A DNA stretch of 7,470 nt from positions 1 through 7,470 of the forward strand of contig CAYNVN010000040.1 in the NCBI GenBank assembly GCA_964400655.1, read 5' to 3'. Source of the DNA: B16-G9 sp964400655 (GTDB lineage: Bacteria > Bacteroidota > Bacteroidia > Bacteroidales > F082). The position numbers were made by a program, and so were the translations under genes. Below the pieces are notes generated by a model. That model saw only the letters and a program-made list of their open reading frames with translations, was not told the origin of the DNA and made no database searches. The stretch's first letter is position 1. Each line of letters opens with the position of its first letter. Of this stretch, positions 1-6,550 are shown piece after piece.

Positions 1-44
1 CCTGGAGTAAATCCCAAATACAATATATGTTGTTTTTGTTTCGT

Positions 45-52
45 TAGTTTTG
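45..52 (+). promoter_or_regulatory. Candidate -7 promoter element (TAGTTTTG)
   Basis: TAGTTTTG is a perfect match to the Bacteroidota -7 consensus TAnnTTTG. It ends 23 bases before the ATG at 76, so transcription would start near position 59. No good TTTG -33 element sits at the usual distance. The site argues against the upstream GTG at 52, which overlaps the element itself. Confidence 0.55.
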
Positions 53-75
53 TGTTCTTCTCAAATATTCAAGCC

Positions 76-474
76 ATGTCATTAACAAAGCATTTACCCG
101 TAACAGTTATAATACTTGTTGTTCTTTTGATTTCCTGCAAAAAAGATGAAACCATTTATCAGGCACATTTTTGGACATCCCGGGATACGGCAACCGTTAA
201 AATGGATATCTATATAAATGATGTAAAAAAGGGGCCCGTGCAGTTTTTGCCGGTAACTCCTGAATATTGTGAGGATTCTGCTTTTAAAACCCTTACGGCT
301 ATTCCGTTAAAAACAGGCCCTTATATTTTTAAAGCAATGGATCAAAAGGGAAACACCAGATTTTCCGGTAACATTGAAATTATGAAAGGGGGTTCTGTTA
401 TTGTAAAAGATATCCACGGCGGAATTAATATTTGTAGCATTGATAACAACCTGTTTTTTGGTATTTCCGATTAA
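76..474 (+). CDS. Small lipoprotein of unknown function
   Basis: The product is a 132-residue predicted lipoprotein. A short basic N-terminus and a hydrophobic stretch (about residues 8-19) end in the lipobox LLISC, with the lipidated cysteine at residue 21 followed by KKDE. The mature part is about 110 residues, rich in beta-type alternation, with GPV and GPY turns. It has two further cysteines (65 and 120) that could form a disulfide in the periplasm or at the outer membrane. I do not recognise the family. The frame is open from a GTG at 52, but the ATG at 76 gives a normal-length signal peptide and lies just downstream of a -7 promoter element, so it is preferred. The gene is monocistronic and converges on the nitric oxide reductase gene across a shared terminator. 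Lipidation is well supported by the motif; no function can be assigned. Confidence 0.8.
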   Translation: MSLTKHLPVTVIILVVLLISCKKDETIYQAHFWTSRDTATVKMDIYINDVKKGPVQFLPVTPEYCEDSAFKTLTAIPLKTGPYIFKAMDQKGNTRFSGNIEIMKGGSVIVKDIHGGINICSIDNNLFFGISD

Positions 475-536
475 TGATTAAACCGCCCTTTACCATTTAT
501 GATAATGGGGCCTGCTGAAAATACGAATAAAAAAAT

Positions 537-571
537 CCCTCTTGTTAAACCGTTTAACAAGAGGGTTTTTT
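537..571. terminator. Bidirectional rho-independent terminator
   Basis: CCCTCTTGTTAAAC (537-550) and GTTTAACAAGAGGG (552-565) form a perfect 14-bp inverted repeat around a single central base; in RNA the innermost pairs would open into a loop. A run of six T follows at 566-571. An A-rich run at 527-535 gives the matching U-tract on the other strand. It sits between two convergent genes (stops at 474 and 592) and should terminate both. Confidence 0.92.
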
Positions 572-591
572 AAAGTATTACAGGTTAATAT

Positions 592-2838
592 TTAAGCGTT
601 TACCGCCTTTTTTCCCATGAATGTTTTTACAAACAAATCAATAAATACTATAACACCGCCAAGTATCATCATCGAGTCGGGGAGAATACGGAACCACATC
701 CATCCGTGAACAAGATCAAGTGCTTCGCGGGTACGGGTATAATAGTAACCCATATCGGCAGCCAGTTTGGTTTGTTCCAGTCCAATCATCAGTGTAGGCA
801 GTGCGTACAAAATAACCCCGATGGTTAATAACCAAAAACCGATTTTACTCCACTTGTCGTTCCACTCCCATCCGTTGGCCATGGCATTTGAACGCGATGT
901 CATGTACAGGAATGCAATGGAAATGTATCCGAAAGCACCCAGTAATGCAATGTGTCCGTGAGGCATAATCAGGTAAGTACCATGCGAATAATACGAAATG
1001 GTAGGTGTATTGATTACCATTCCGAAGAAACCGGCACCAATCCAGTTAAGAACCGCCGAACCGGCAATCCACATAAACGGTGTGGCAAATTTGTTTTCGT
1101 TGCCGCCTAATTTTTGCTCACGTTGATTTTTCCACGCTTCAACAATCATCAGTGCCAGCGGTAACGGTTCAAGTGCCGAGAAAATACCTCCAATGGCAAT
1201 CCAGTACTCGTCAAGCCCCTGCCAGAAGTAGTGGTGACCAACGCCGAGTGTACCCGACATCATAATAAGGAAAAGCTCAAAGAACATGGTTCTTTCGGCG
1301 GTTTTTTGCGATATCAGTCCCAGCGAAACCGTCATAAAGGCTATAACACCGGCGGCAAACAATTCAAAAGTTAACTCTACCCAAAGGTGAATTACCCACC
1401 AGCGATAATAATCGTCAACGGTAAAGTTGGGCATTACTTTATGAATGGGCATCATACCTGCTATGTAAAGGGTTGCAATGGCAAACGCCGACCAAATAAT
1501 GGTACCCACCAGCGGATTGTTGGTAGAAGCCTTTTTGATAAGGGTAATGATAAGCAGGAACCAGAAAACCAGCCCGATAACCAGTCCGATATCCCAAACA
1601 CGGCCCAGGTTCAGCAACTCACGTCCCTCGTTACCTAACCAAAACCAGGTGTCGCGCATGGCACCGGTAGCACCCATGTATAAACCAACAATTGAACCTA
1701 CGGCAACTATCAGTAATGCCAGCCAGAGTACATCTACCAGCCAGGGGAATTTATGATCTTTGTTTGCAACCCACGGAGCAATGAGCAGTCCGCCCACTAA
1801 CCAGCCAACGGCAACCCATAAAATGGCAAGCTGCGTGTGCATCGAACGCAATACGTTAAACGGTAAAATGCTTTGTGAAAAAACAAAATCCTGAGTCGGG
1901 TCGGCATAAAGGTGAGCCAGATAAGCCCCGAGGAACAACTGAACCACAAAAAGCAAACTTACTATGGGAATATATTTTAACAGTTTTTTCTGCGACTTAA
2001 ACAAAGAAGTTACTTTTAAAGCCGGCTCCAGTTTTTCATCTTTCTCTTTGTTGAAAAGGTATTCGTACGAAAGGAAAATTACAATAATGGTTAAGGTCCA
2101 CAAAAGCAAAAACTCCCACAACGAAACAATATGGTTGTTGTAAAGCAGGTTTTGATCAACAAGCGGCTCGTGGGGCCAGTTGTTCGACCATGTTCTTTCG
2201 CTTCCGGCTTTGCCTTCGGTTCCGGGTCGGATAGAAGAGGCAACCAGTTGCGACCAGTCAACAAAAGCAGCGATTTTTTTTGCCTCCTCAGGTAAAATAA
2301 CACCTCCCGTAAAAGCTCTCTCTTTATCGCCGTTAACCAGCATATTGGTCAGCTGCTCAACATTTTTTTTGTAAGCGGCTGCCGAGCCTTCGGTATAGGT
2401 TACGCCCGATTCAAGCAGCTTTGTTTGCTGATGAAAATCCTGTTTAACCTGTTCTTTTACCGCACCTTTTTCAATGTCTGACAGTTGGTCGGCACTTTTG
2501 CCGTACATCTTCTTTCCGTAATAATCATACAGAAATTCCGCCCTGTGATGAAAAAAATCGGTGGTAAAGTCAGGACCCATATAAGCACCCATGCCCAGCA
2601 TGGTTCCCCAGTCCATCAGGTCAAATTCCTGAAAATAGCCCTTTCCTTCAACCACATCATCGTAAGTGTAAAGCACTTCGCCCGAAGTGGATTTTACCTC
2701 CTTTGGTATGGGAGGCACCTCCTTTTGAAGGGTAGCCGTAAAGTAAATCAGGATCGTAACCATAAAAATAGCTATGATCCAAAAGCCCGTGTAAAGGCCT
2801 TTTTTACTCATAAATCTGTCAAGTAATGATTGTTTCAT
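592..2838 (-). CDS. norB: Quinol-dependent nitric oxide reductase (qNOR, single-subunit)
   Basis: This 748-residue integral membrane enzyme should reduce 2 NO to N2O with electrons from quinol. About 14 membrane helices are predicted: one at 17-36, the rest from about 237 to 740. The soluble domain between helices 1 and 2 carries qNOR hallmarks (GAYMGPDFT at 84-92, NNWPHEPLV at 219-227). The protein has no cysteine, so there is no CxxCH haem c site as in the NorC partner of cNOR. Visible ligands are His334 (haem b), His484, Glu488, His535 and His536 (FeB site, motifs HLWVE and GHHYFW), Glu557 (SALEP), and His627 and His629 (PHGHIALLG) for the haems. Two features are unusual. The segment after the FeB glutamate is ELTFE, not the usual EGVWE. 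The quinol-site motif HYxxE is H309-LYA-D313 here, with Asp721 kept near the C-terminus. Both FeB histidines are intact, which favours NO reduction over NO dismutation. No nor accessory or denitrification genes are adjacent. Confidence 0.95.
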   Translation of the reverse strand: MKQSLLDRFMSKKGLYTGFWIIAIFMVTILIYFTATLQKEVPPIPKEVKSTSGEVLYTYDDVVEGKGYFQEFDLMDWGTMLGMGAYMGPDFTTDFFHHRAEFLYDYYGKKMYGKSADQLSDIEKGAVKEQVKQDFHQQTKLLESGVTYTEGSAAAYKKNVEQLTNMLVNGDKERAFTGGVILPEEAKKIAAFVDWSQLVASSIRPGTEGKAGSERTWSNNWPHEPLVDQNLLYNNHIVSLWEFLLLWTLTIIVIFLSYEYLFNKEKDEKLEPALKVTSLFKSQKKLLKYIPIVSLLFVVQLFLGAYLAHLYADPTQDFVFSQSILPFNVLRSMHTQLAILWVAVGWLVGGLLIAPWVANKDHKFPWLVDVLWLALLIVAVGSIVGLYMGATGAMRDTWFWLGNEGRELLNLGRVWDIGLVIGLVFWFLLIITLIKKASTNNPLVGTIIWSAFAIATLYIAGMMPIHKVMPNFTVDDYYRWWVIHLWVELTFELFAAGVIAFMTVSLGLISQKTAERTMFFELFLIMMSGTLGVGHHYFWQGLDEYWIAIGGIFSALEPLPLALMIVEAWKNQREQKLGGNENKFATPFMWIAGSAVLNWIGAGFFGMVINTPTISYYSHGTYLIMPHGHIALLGAFGYISIAFLYMTSRSNAMANGWEWNDKWSKIGFWLLTIGVILYALPTLMIGLEQTKLAADMGYYYTRTREALDLVHGWMWFRILPDSMMILGGVIVFIDLFVKTFMGKKAVNA

Positions 2839-2860
2839 TTCATAATTGTTTTAATTAATA

Positions 2861-2868
2861 AAAAGATA
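2861..2868 (-). promoter_or_regulatory. Candidate -7 element for the NO reductase gene (one mismatch)
   Basis: On the minus strand this reads TATCTTTT, one base from TAnnTTTG. It ends 22 bases before the reductase ATG at 2838, a spacing like that of the other promoters in this window. No -33 TTTG is visible, which would suit a promoter needing an activator. The weak match keeps confidence low. Confidence 0.35.
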
Positions 2869-2871
2869 TAC

Positions 2872-2950
2872 TACCTATATATGGTATTTTGTTTATACAT
2901 TTTTTATAATGATTTTCACTTACTTAATAAATTTTTTATACATGGTATTT
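2872..2950. repeat. Short direct and inverted repeats upstream of the NO reductase gene
   Basis: TATATATGGTATTT (2876-2889) recurs as TATACATGGTATTT (2937-2950): 13 of 14 bases match, with a 61-bp period, close to six helical turns. A weak inverted repeat TACC-N7-GGTA (2872-2886) overlaps the first copy and lies just upstream of the candidate -7 element. ATTTTTTATA also occurs twice (2899-2908 and 2931-2940). The position suits a regulator-binding region, but the base composition makes chance repeats likely. None matches the FNR-type TTGAT-N4-ATCAA site. Confidence 0.4.
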
Positions 2951-3228
2951 ATTATCGGTTATGTTGTTTTCAATAAAAAAAACAGTTGTTAAATAATCGT
3001 TATAAAACCGTTTATTATGTGGCATTACACAACAATAACGGCTTTGAATTTTATAAAATTCAGGTAAATATAAGGTAAAATTTTTATTTGTAGGTTCTGT
3101 TAACAAAGTAACATTCATAGCACTACCTGTTTCAATATTTTCGGAATCATCATACAACCATAAAATACGACACAAAAGTAGTATTATTTTTAAAACCCGA
3201 ATATGGTTTTTTCCGAAAATTGCGGCGG

Positions 3229-3261
3229 TTTGTTTTATTAATAAATGATGTGGTAATTTTG
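3229..3261 (+). promoter_or_regulatory. Orphan promoter-like element (TTTG-N21-TAATTTTG)
   Basis: TTTG at 3229-3232 and TAATTTTG at 3254-3261, 21 bases apart, give the best combined -33/-7 match in the window. It points right, where no plus-strand gene exists; a transcript would run through the 3274-3305 hairpin and antisense into the membrane-protein gene. It may be a chance match in AT-rich DNA or the promoter of an antisense or small RNA. Confidence 0.3.
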
Positions 3262-3273
3262 TTCGGGCCGGGT

Positions 3274-3305
3274 TAAAAAAGTTATCGCGGTTTACCGCCT
3301 GATAA
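3274..3305 (-). terminator. Rho-independent terminator of the membrane-protein gene
   Basis: Read on the minus strand, TTATC-AG-GCGG-TAAA-CCGC-GATAA forms a hairpin with a GC-rich inner stem, a four-base loop and an outer TTATC/GATAA stem interrupted by a two-base bulge. CTTTTTTAA follows directly (T-run 3280-3275). It lies about 40 bp after the stop of the 3347-3856 gene and should end its transcript, separating it from the NO reductase gene downstream. Confidence 0.8.
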
Positions 3306-3346
3306 AGTTGTATCGGGGTTGCTGTTTTTGTAAAAATCCGGAACGT

Positions 3347-3856
3347 TTACAGGTGTGAAGGCAACCAGTAAAAAATAAAATTAAGCAGTAACCCTTCAAC
3401 AATAATTGCAGCAATTGCCAGTGGTAAGGCATCTTTGCGGTTTGAGTAATATTTTCGCAGTAATATTGCTCCGAAAACAAGCGACAGTAACCAGGGCGTT
3501 AATAATATTATTCCGTACATACCGTAGTTACGTTTAAATTTTACGATAAACCGGTTCCGGCGGGTAAACTTTTTTTTATGTTTTCTTTTTTCTTTTCGTT
3601 TAATTAACCAAAGGATATATTTTTTATTCCACGAGTCGGGAAAAATTTTTATCAGTAACGGTTTTACATATTTACCCAACATAAACAACAGCGACGACAG
3701 GTTGTAGTAAACAATAAACGAAAGCACGCCGCCCGCAAGCATGGTTATTACGGTAGAGGTAAGGTCAAGTTTTATCAGCAGCCCGAACATGGGCGTATAA
3801 AAATATCTGACGGTGGAAATCAGAAAGACATTGATAATTTTTAAAGTATATGACAT
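3347..3856 (-). CDS. Four-helix inner-membrane protein of unknown function
   Basis: The product is 169 residues with four predicted membrane helices (about 8-30, 34-58, 112-132 and 143-165). Between helices 2 and 3 lies a very basic loop (about 78-110, including RKEKRKHKKKF and TRRNRF), which by the positive-inside rule should face the cytoplasm. The third helix starts with YGMYGIILLTPWLLS and is followed by a short RKYYSNRKD loop. I recall similar short membrane proteins in other Bacteroidota without a known role. A distant likeness to the small multidrug export family is possible but not supported by a clear motif. It has its own predicted promoter and terminator, so it is probably a single-gene unit behind glutamine synthetase. 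The ATG at 3856 is chosen because the -7 element ends 17 bases upstream of it. Confidence 0.82.
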   Translation of the reverse strand: MSYTLKIINVFLISTVRYFYTPMFGLLIKLDLTSTVITMLAGGVLSFIVYYNLSSLLFMLGKYVKPLLIKIFPDSWNKKYILWLIKRKEKRKHKKKFTRRNRFIVKFKRNYGMYGIILLTPWLLSLVFGAILLRKYYSNRKDALPLAIAAIIVEGLLLNFIFYWLPSHL

Positions 3857-3873
3857 ACAGGCCGCTTGTGCCG

Positions 3874-3907
3874 CAAAAATAATCTTTTAGCTGAATATGA
3901 AAATCAA
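3874..3907 (-). promoter_or_regulatory. Promoter of the membrane-protein gene (TTG-N23-TATTTTTG)
   Basis: On the minus strand, TATTTTTG (3881-3874) is a perfect TAnnTTTG -7 element, with TTG at 3907-3905 as a possible -33 element at a long 23-base spacing. The -7 element ends 17 bases before the ATG at 3856, giving a leader of about 10 bases. It falls in the 91-bp gap after the glutamine synthetase stop, so the two genes need not be co-transcribed. Confidence 0.6.
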
Positions 3908-3926
3908 TTTCAGCCATTGTCTGAAA
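3890..3926. repeat. Alternative short hairpins after glutamine synthetase
   Basis: Three short arms can pair in two ways: GCTGAA (3890-3895) with TTCAGC (3909-3914), or TTTCAG (3908-3913) with CTGAAA (3921-3926, 7-base loop). They lie in the gap after the glutamine synthetase stop. Neither is followed by a good T-run in the transcribed direction, so a terminator role for glutamine synthetase is weakly supported. Confidence 0.3.
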
Positions 3927-3947
3927 AAAGAGTGTATAAATACCGGG

Positions 3948-5450
3948 TTATCCGCAGTGGAAAAATTTGGTAACGAGGTCCAGTATTTTTTCGTTATCAT
4001 TTTCTATTTCTTCACGCAAATGTGCATCGTTAAAGGCTTTTAGCTGATTGACCAGCTGGTTTAGCACCCCTTCGGTGAAGACTCCTTTTTCAAGATAGAT
4101 TGCTTTTTGTTTAACCAGATTTTCGGCCGACTCAACACAGGATGAAGGCAGGTGGGCAAGGCTGTTTAGTTTTTCCTGATGTTCTTTATCAAAAATATTG
4201 ATATCCACATAGGTTTTTTTTGCAATTTCCAGTGCATTTTTCATTTCAAACCCGTGGCGTGCGGCAACGGTCATTCCGGCCAAAAGCAAATAAATGTCAG
4301 CCGATCCGTCAGGGCTTCTTAACTCAACGGTTTGTTTGCCCGAAAAATCAACGATATCGCCTTTTTCCTGCGGATTGGCATCGCTTATCATGTTAACGGG
4401 TTTTGTCCATCCCAGCGGAACGCGCACCAGAACCGACCGGTTCCGGTCGCCCCAGCAAATATTGGTGGGTGCCTCCTGATGCGGAACCAAACGGAAATAG
4501 GAAGTGGGATTCATGTTACCGAATGCCGTAAGCGAAGGAGCCAGCTCCATGAATCCGGCAATGGCTGTTTTTGCAATATCGCTCAGCTCACCCTTTTCAA
4601 TCATTTGATTCACTCCGTTTTTCATAATACGGGTGTGGATATGTAACCCGCTTCCCGCCTTACCTACCGTAATTTTCGGAGCAAATGTAACTTCAACGCC
4701 GTATCGCATGGCCAGTGTACGCACAATCCATTTTGCTTTTAACAGCTGGTCGGCCGCATCTTCTACATTTGTTGGTAAAAACTCTATTTCATTTTGCTCG
4801 TAAACCAAACCGTTTTGGGTAAAGTTTCCCACTTCGGAGTGTCCGTATTTAATGGTTCCGCCTGCTTCGGCAATCAGTTTCATGGCTTCCGTTCTGAAAT
4901 CAACCCATTTTGAAAAGGGAGACGATTCGTGATAAGCCCGCTGATCGTCGGCATGAAACAGTCCGTCATCTTCGCTGATGATATAGTACTCCAGTTCGCC
5001 CATGGCTTCAAATTCAAAACCGGTGGTCTCTTTAAAGGCGTTGTGGGCTTTTTTTAAAATATACTCGGGAGCTCCTTCAAAGGGCTTTCCGTCGCGGTCG
5101 TAATAACTGCAAAGAATATCCAGTGTGGGGATTTCGGAAAAGGGATTAACAAAAGCCGTTTTATACCGGGGGATTACGTACAGGTCGCTGGAACCCGCTT
5201 CAATAAACGGGAAGAGGCTGGAGCCGTCAACCCTTTCGCCGGCAGTAAGTATCGACTCCAGATGATCGCGGTTACCAATTATAAAATTCAAGGTTTTCAA
5301 CCGCCCGTCCCAGCCTGCATAACGGAAGTTGATCATCTGAATATCATAATCTTCAATAAAACGTATTAAATCTTCTTTGGTAAGTTCTTCGGCCGGTTTA
5401 TTTAAATATTGAATCACCGGATTGGGATTCATTGATATGGCATTGTTCAT
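3948..5450 (-). CDS. glnA: Glutamine synthetase (about 500-residue Bacteroidota GlnA type)
   Basis: This cytoplasmic enzyme joins ammonium to glutamate using ATP, the entry step of nitrogen assimilation. The chosen ATG at 5450 gives exactly 500 residues. The N-terminal beta-grasp part has RLKTLNF and GERVDGSSL (71-79). The catalytic part shows GELEYY (151-156), the metal-binding GHSEVG and QNEIEF (Glu206, Glu221), GSGLHIH (266-272, His270), NPTSYFRLVPHQEAP (314-328), WGDRNRSVLVR (333-343) and ELRSPDGSAD (376-385). In E. coli GlnA the adenylylated tyrosine lies in NLYDLPP; the aligned residues here are NIFD with Phe420, so control by adenylylation is unlikely. The C-terminus FFHCG matches Bacteroides relatives as I remember them. 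An upstream TTG at 5495 is rejected because the -7 promoter element lies between it and the ATG. The gene is divergent from the hydrolase gene; no amt or PII gene is adjacent. Confidence 0.93.
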   Translation of the reverse strand: MNNAISMNPNPVIQYLNKPAEELTKEDLIRFIEDYDIQMINFRYAGWDGRLKTLNFIIGNRDHLESILTAGERVDGSSLFPFIEAGSSDLYVIPRYKTAFVNPFSEIPTLDILCSYYDRDGKPFEGAPEYILKKAHNAFKETTGFEFEAMGELEYYIISEDDGLFHADDQRAYHESSPFSKWVDFRTEAMKLIAEAGGTIKYGHSEVGNFTQNGLVYEQNEIEFLPTNVEDAADQLLKAKWIVRTLAMRYGVEVTFAPKITVGKAGSGLHIHTRIMKNGVNQMIEKGELSDIAKTAIAGFMELAPSLTAFGNMNPTSYFRLVPHQEAPTNICWGDRNRSVLVRVPLGWTKPVNMISDANPQEKGDIVDFSGKQTVELRSPDGSADIYLLLAGMTVAARHGFEMKNALEIAKKTYVDINIFDKEHQEKLNSLAHLPSSCVESAENLVKQKAIYLEKGVFTEGVLNQLVNQLKAFNDAHLREEIENDNEKILDLVTKFFHCG

Positions 5451-5474
5451 AATATCGTTTTTAAAAAAGGGGTA

Positions 5475-5482
5475 CAAACTTA
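5475..5482 (-). promoter_or_regulatory. Candidate -7 element for glnA (TAAGTTTG)
   Basis: On the minus strand this reads TAAGTTTG, a perfect TAnnTTTG. It ends 24 bases before the ATG at 5450, placing the transcript start near 5468. No convincing -33 TTTG is present. The element lies inside the longer frame opened from the TTG at 5495 and so supports the shorter protein. Confidence 0.55.
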
Positions 5483-5526
5483 TCAAAATAAACAAGCTGT
5501 TAATACGAATTTATTCGGAACTTTTC

Positions 5527-5534
5527 TAAATTTG
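5527..5534 (+). promoter_or_regulatory. Candidate -7 element for the hydrolase operon (TAAATTTG)
   Basis: TAAATTTG is a perfect TAnnTTTG element ending 15 bases before the ATG at 5550. It is back-to-back with the glnA promoter in the 99-bp divergent gap (5451-5549). The TTG at 5532, which would lengthen the hydrolase by six residues, is part of this element and therefore unlikely to be translated. The GGAG at 5533-5536 also lies too far from the ATG for an ideal ribosome-binding site. Confidence 0.5.
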
Positions 5535-5549
5535 GAGAAAATTAAAAAC

Positions 5550-6545
5550 ATGAATTTAAAAGCATTAACTCTTTTACTCATCCCTGCTGTTTTTTTTATG
5601 GCGGGATGTAAGTACGAAAAACCGGTTTTGAACGGAAAAATAAACACTTTACAAAACAAAACAATGCAGGAACTTGAAAAAAAGGTTGCCGACCAAAATG
5701 CGGCTGTAAAAGACCTGAAAAAAGAAAATGAAGCCCGAATTGTTTGGGCAAATCCTGATAATCCTGCAAAAACCGAATATGTATTAATCTATCTGCATGG
5801 CTTTTCGGCTTCGTGCCGGGAGGGTTATCCTGTTAACTACGATTTTGCCAAACGGTACGGAATGAACATGTATTGTGCTTTGTTTGAAGGCCATGGTGTT
5901 GCAGGTGATGAACCGATGAAAGACCTTACGGCCGAAAGCTATTTTGAGTCGGCAAAAAAGGCTTTGGAAATTGGCCGGCAACTTGGTAAAAAGGTTATTT
6001 TGATGAGCACATCCACCGGCGGCACCATATCGTTAAAACTGGCTGCCGATAATCCCTGGATACATGCGCTGATTATGTTTTCGCCAAACGTTGATGTGGT
6101 TGATAAAAAGGCGCACTGGCTCTCCAATAAATTTGGATACGGTCTGGCAAAAATGGTAAAAGGGAAAATGATTACTTACGACGACCCTTCCGAAGTTCAA
6201 AAATACTGGCAGTCGCAATATCATATTAACGGTGCACGGGCCATGATTATGCTGGTTGAAAACACCATGAACCCCGAAACGTTTGCCAGGGTTAAACAGC
6301 CTGTTTTTCTCGGTTATTATTATAAAAATGATGAGGAAAAAGACCCGACGGTTGATGTGGATGCCATGCTTAAAATGTATGATGAGCTGGGTACGCCCGC
6401 TAATCTGAAAGAAAAAGTTGCTTTCCCAAATGCAGGATGCCATCCCATTGCTTCGGGTATTTTTAACAAAAATTACCGGGAGGTTGAAGAGGCATCATTT
6501 CGCTTTGCGGAAAATGTTTTAGGACTAAAACCGGTTAATCAGTAA
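5550..6545 (+). CDS. Lipoprotein alpha/beta hydrolase (esterase/lipase-like)
   Basis: The product is 331 residues, a predicted lipid-anchored hydrolase. The signal peptide (MNLKALTLLLIPAVFFMAGC) ends in the lipobox FMAGC with Cys20. A charged, possibly coiled segment (about 34-62) links it to an alpha/beta hydrolase domain. YLHGF (81-85) is the oxyanion-hole HG motif and FEGHG (112-116) is the usual loop after strand 4. The nucleophile elbow is STSTGG with Ser155; the first glycine of the common GxSxG is replaced by Ser153. A likely acid is Asp261 (YYYKNDEEKD; Asp265 is an alternative), and His298 in NAGCHPI is the probable catalytic histidine. The fold resembles monoglyceride lipase or serine aminopeptidase-type esterases; the substrate cannot be told. 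The next gene starts 5 bases after the stop, so the two form an operon. The ATG at 5550 gives a standard lipoprotein signal. Confidence 0.88.
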   Translation: MNLKALTLLLIPAVFFMAGCKYEKPVLNGKINTLQNKTMQELEKKVADQNAAVKDLKKENEARIVWANPDNPAKTEYVLIYLHGFSASCREGYPVNYDFAKRYGMNMYCALFEGHGVAGDEPMKDLTAESYFESAKKALEIGRQLGKKVILMSTSTGGTISLKLAADNPWIHALIMFSPNVDVVDKKAHWLSNKFGYGLAKMVKGKMITYDDPSEVQKYWQSQYHINGARAMIMLVENTMNPETFARVKQPVFLGYYYKNDEEKDPTVDVDAMLKMYDELGTPANLKEKVAFPNAGCHPIASGIFNKNYREVEEASFRFAENVLGLKPVNQ

Positions 6546-6550
6546 ATGGT

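Larger units (their letters stand above)
2839..3346. other. AT-rich intergenic region upstream of the NO reductase gene
   Basis: About 500 bp lie between the reductase start and the stop of the next minus-strand gene. The part from 2839 to about 3215 is clearly more AT-rich than the flanking genes and contains short repeats (see the separate entry). A minus-strand open frame with ATG at 3118 and stop at 2936 could encode 60 residues. A TACTTTTG element (3180-3173, minus strand) lies about 55 bp upstream of it. The peptide has no recognisable domain and the frame may be chance. The right end holds the terminator of the membrane-protein gene. No tRNA or recognised riboswitch was seen. Confidence 0.6.

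Noticed and set aside
767..2826. Several plus-strand open frames (61-113 codons) within the NO reductase gene
   Set aside because: They are antisense to a clearly recognised, motif-rich gene and their translations resemble no protein; they are shadow frames.
592..2838. NO dismutase (Nod) identity for the reductase
   Set aside because: Both FeB histidines (535, 536) and the glutamates are present; Nod proteins, as I recall, lose one of these histidines. Only the flanking changes remain noteworthy.
3292..3480. Minus-strand frame of 62 codons overlapping the end of the membrane-protein gene
   Set aside because: It overlaps the membrane-protein gene in another frame and runs into its terminator hairpin; no support for translation.
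3890..3926. Rho-independent terminator for glutamine synthetase
   Set aside because: The stems are only six pairs and the T-run precedes rather than follows the hairpin on the minus strand, so it is kept only as a weak repeat entry.
4294..4646. Plus-strand open frames of 61 and 104 codons inside glutamine synthetase
   Set aside because: They lie antisense to conserved active-site segments of the enzyme and have no promoter or domain.
5784..6443. Minus-strand open frames of up to 136 codons inside the hydrolase gene
   Set aside because: The plus-strand product has a lipobox and hydrolase motifs in the same DNA; the opposite frames have none.
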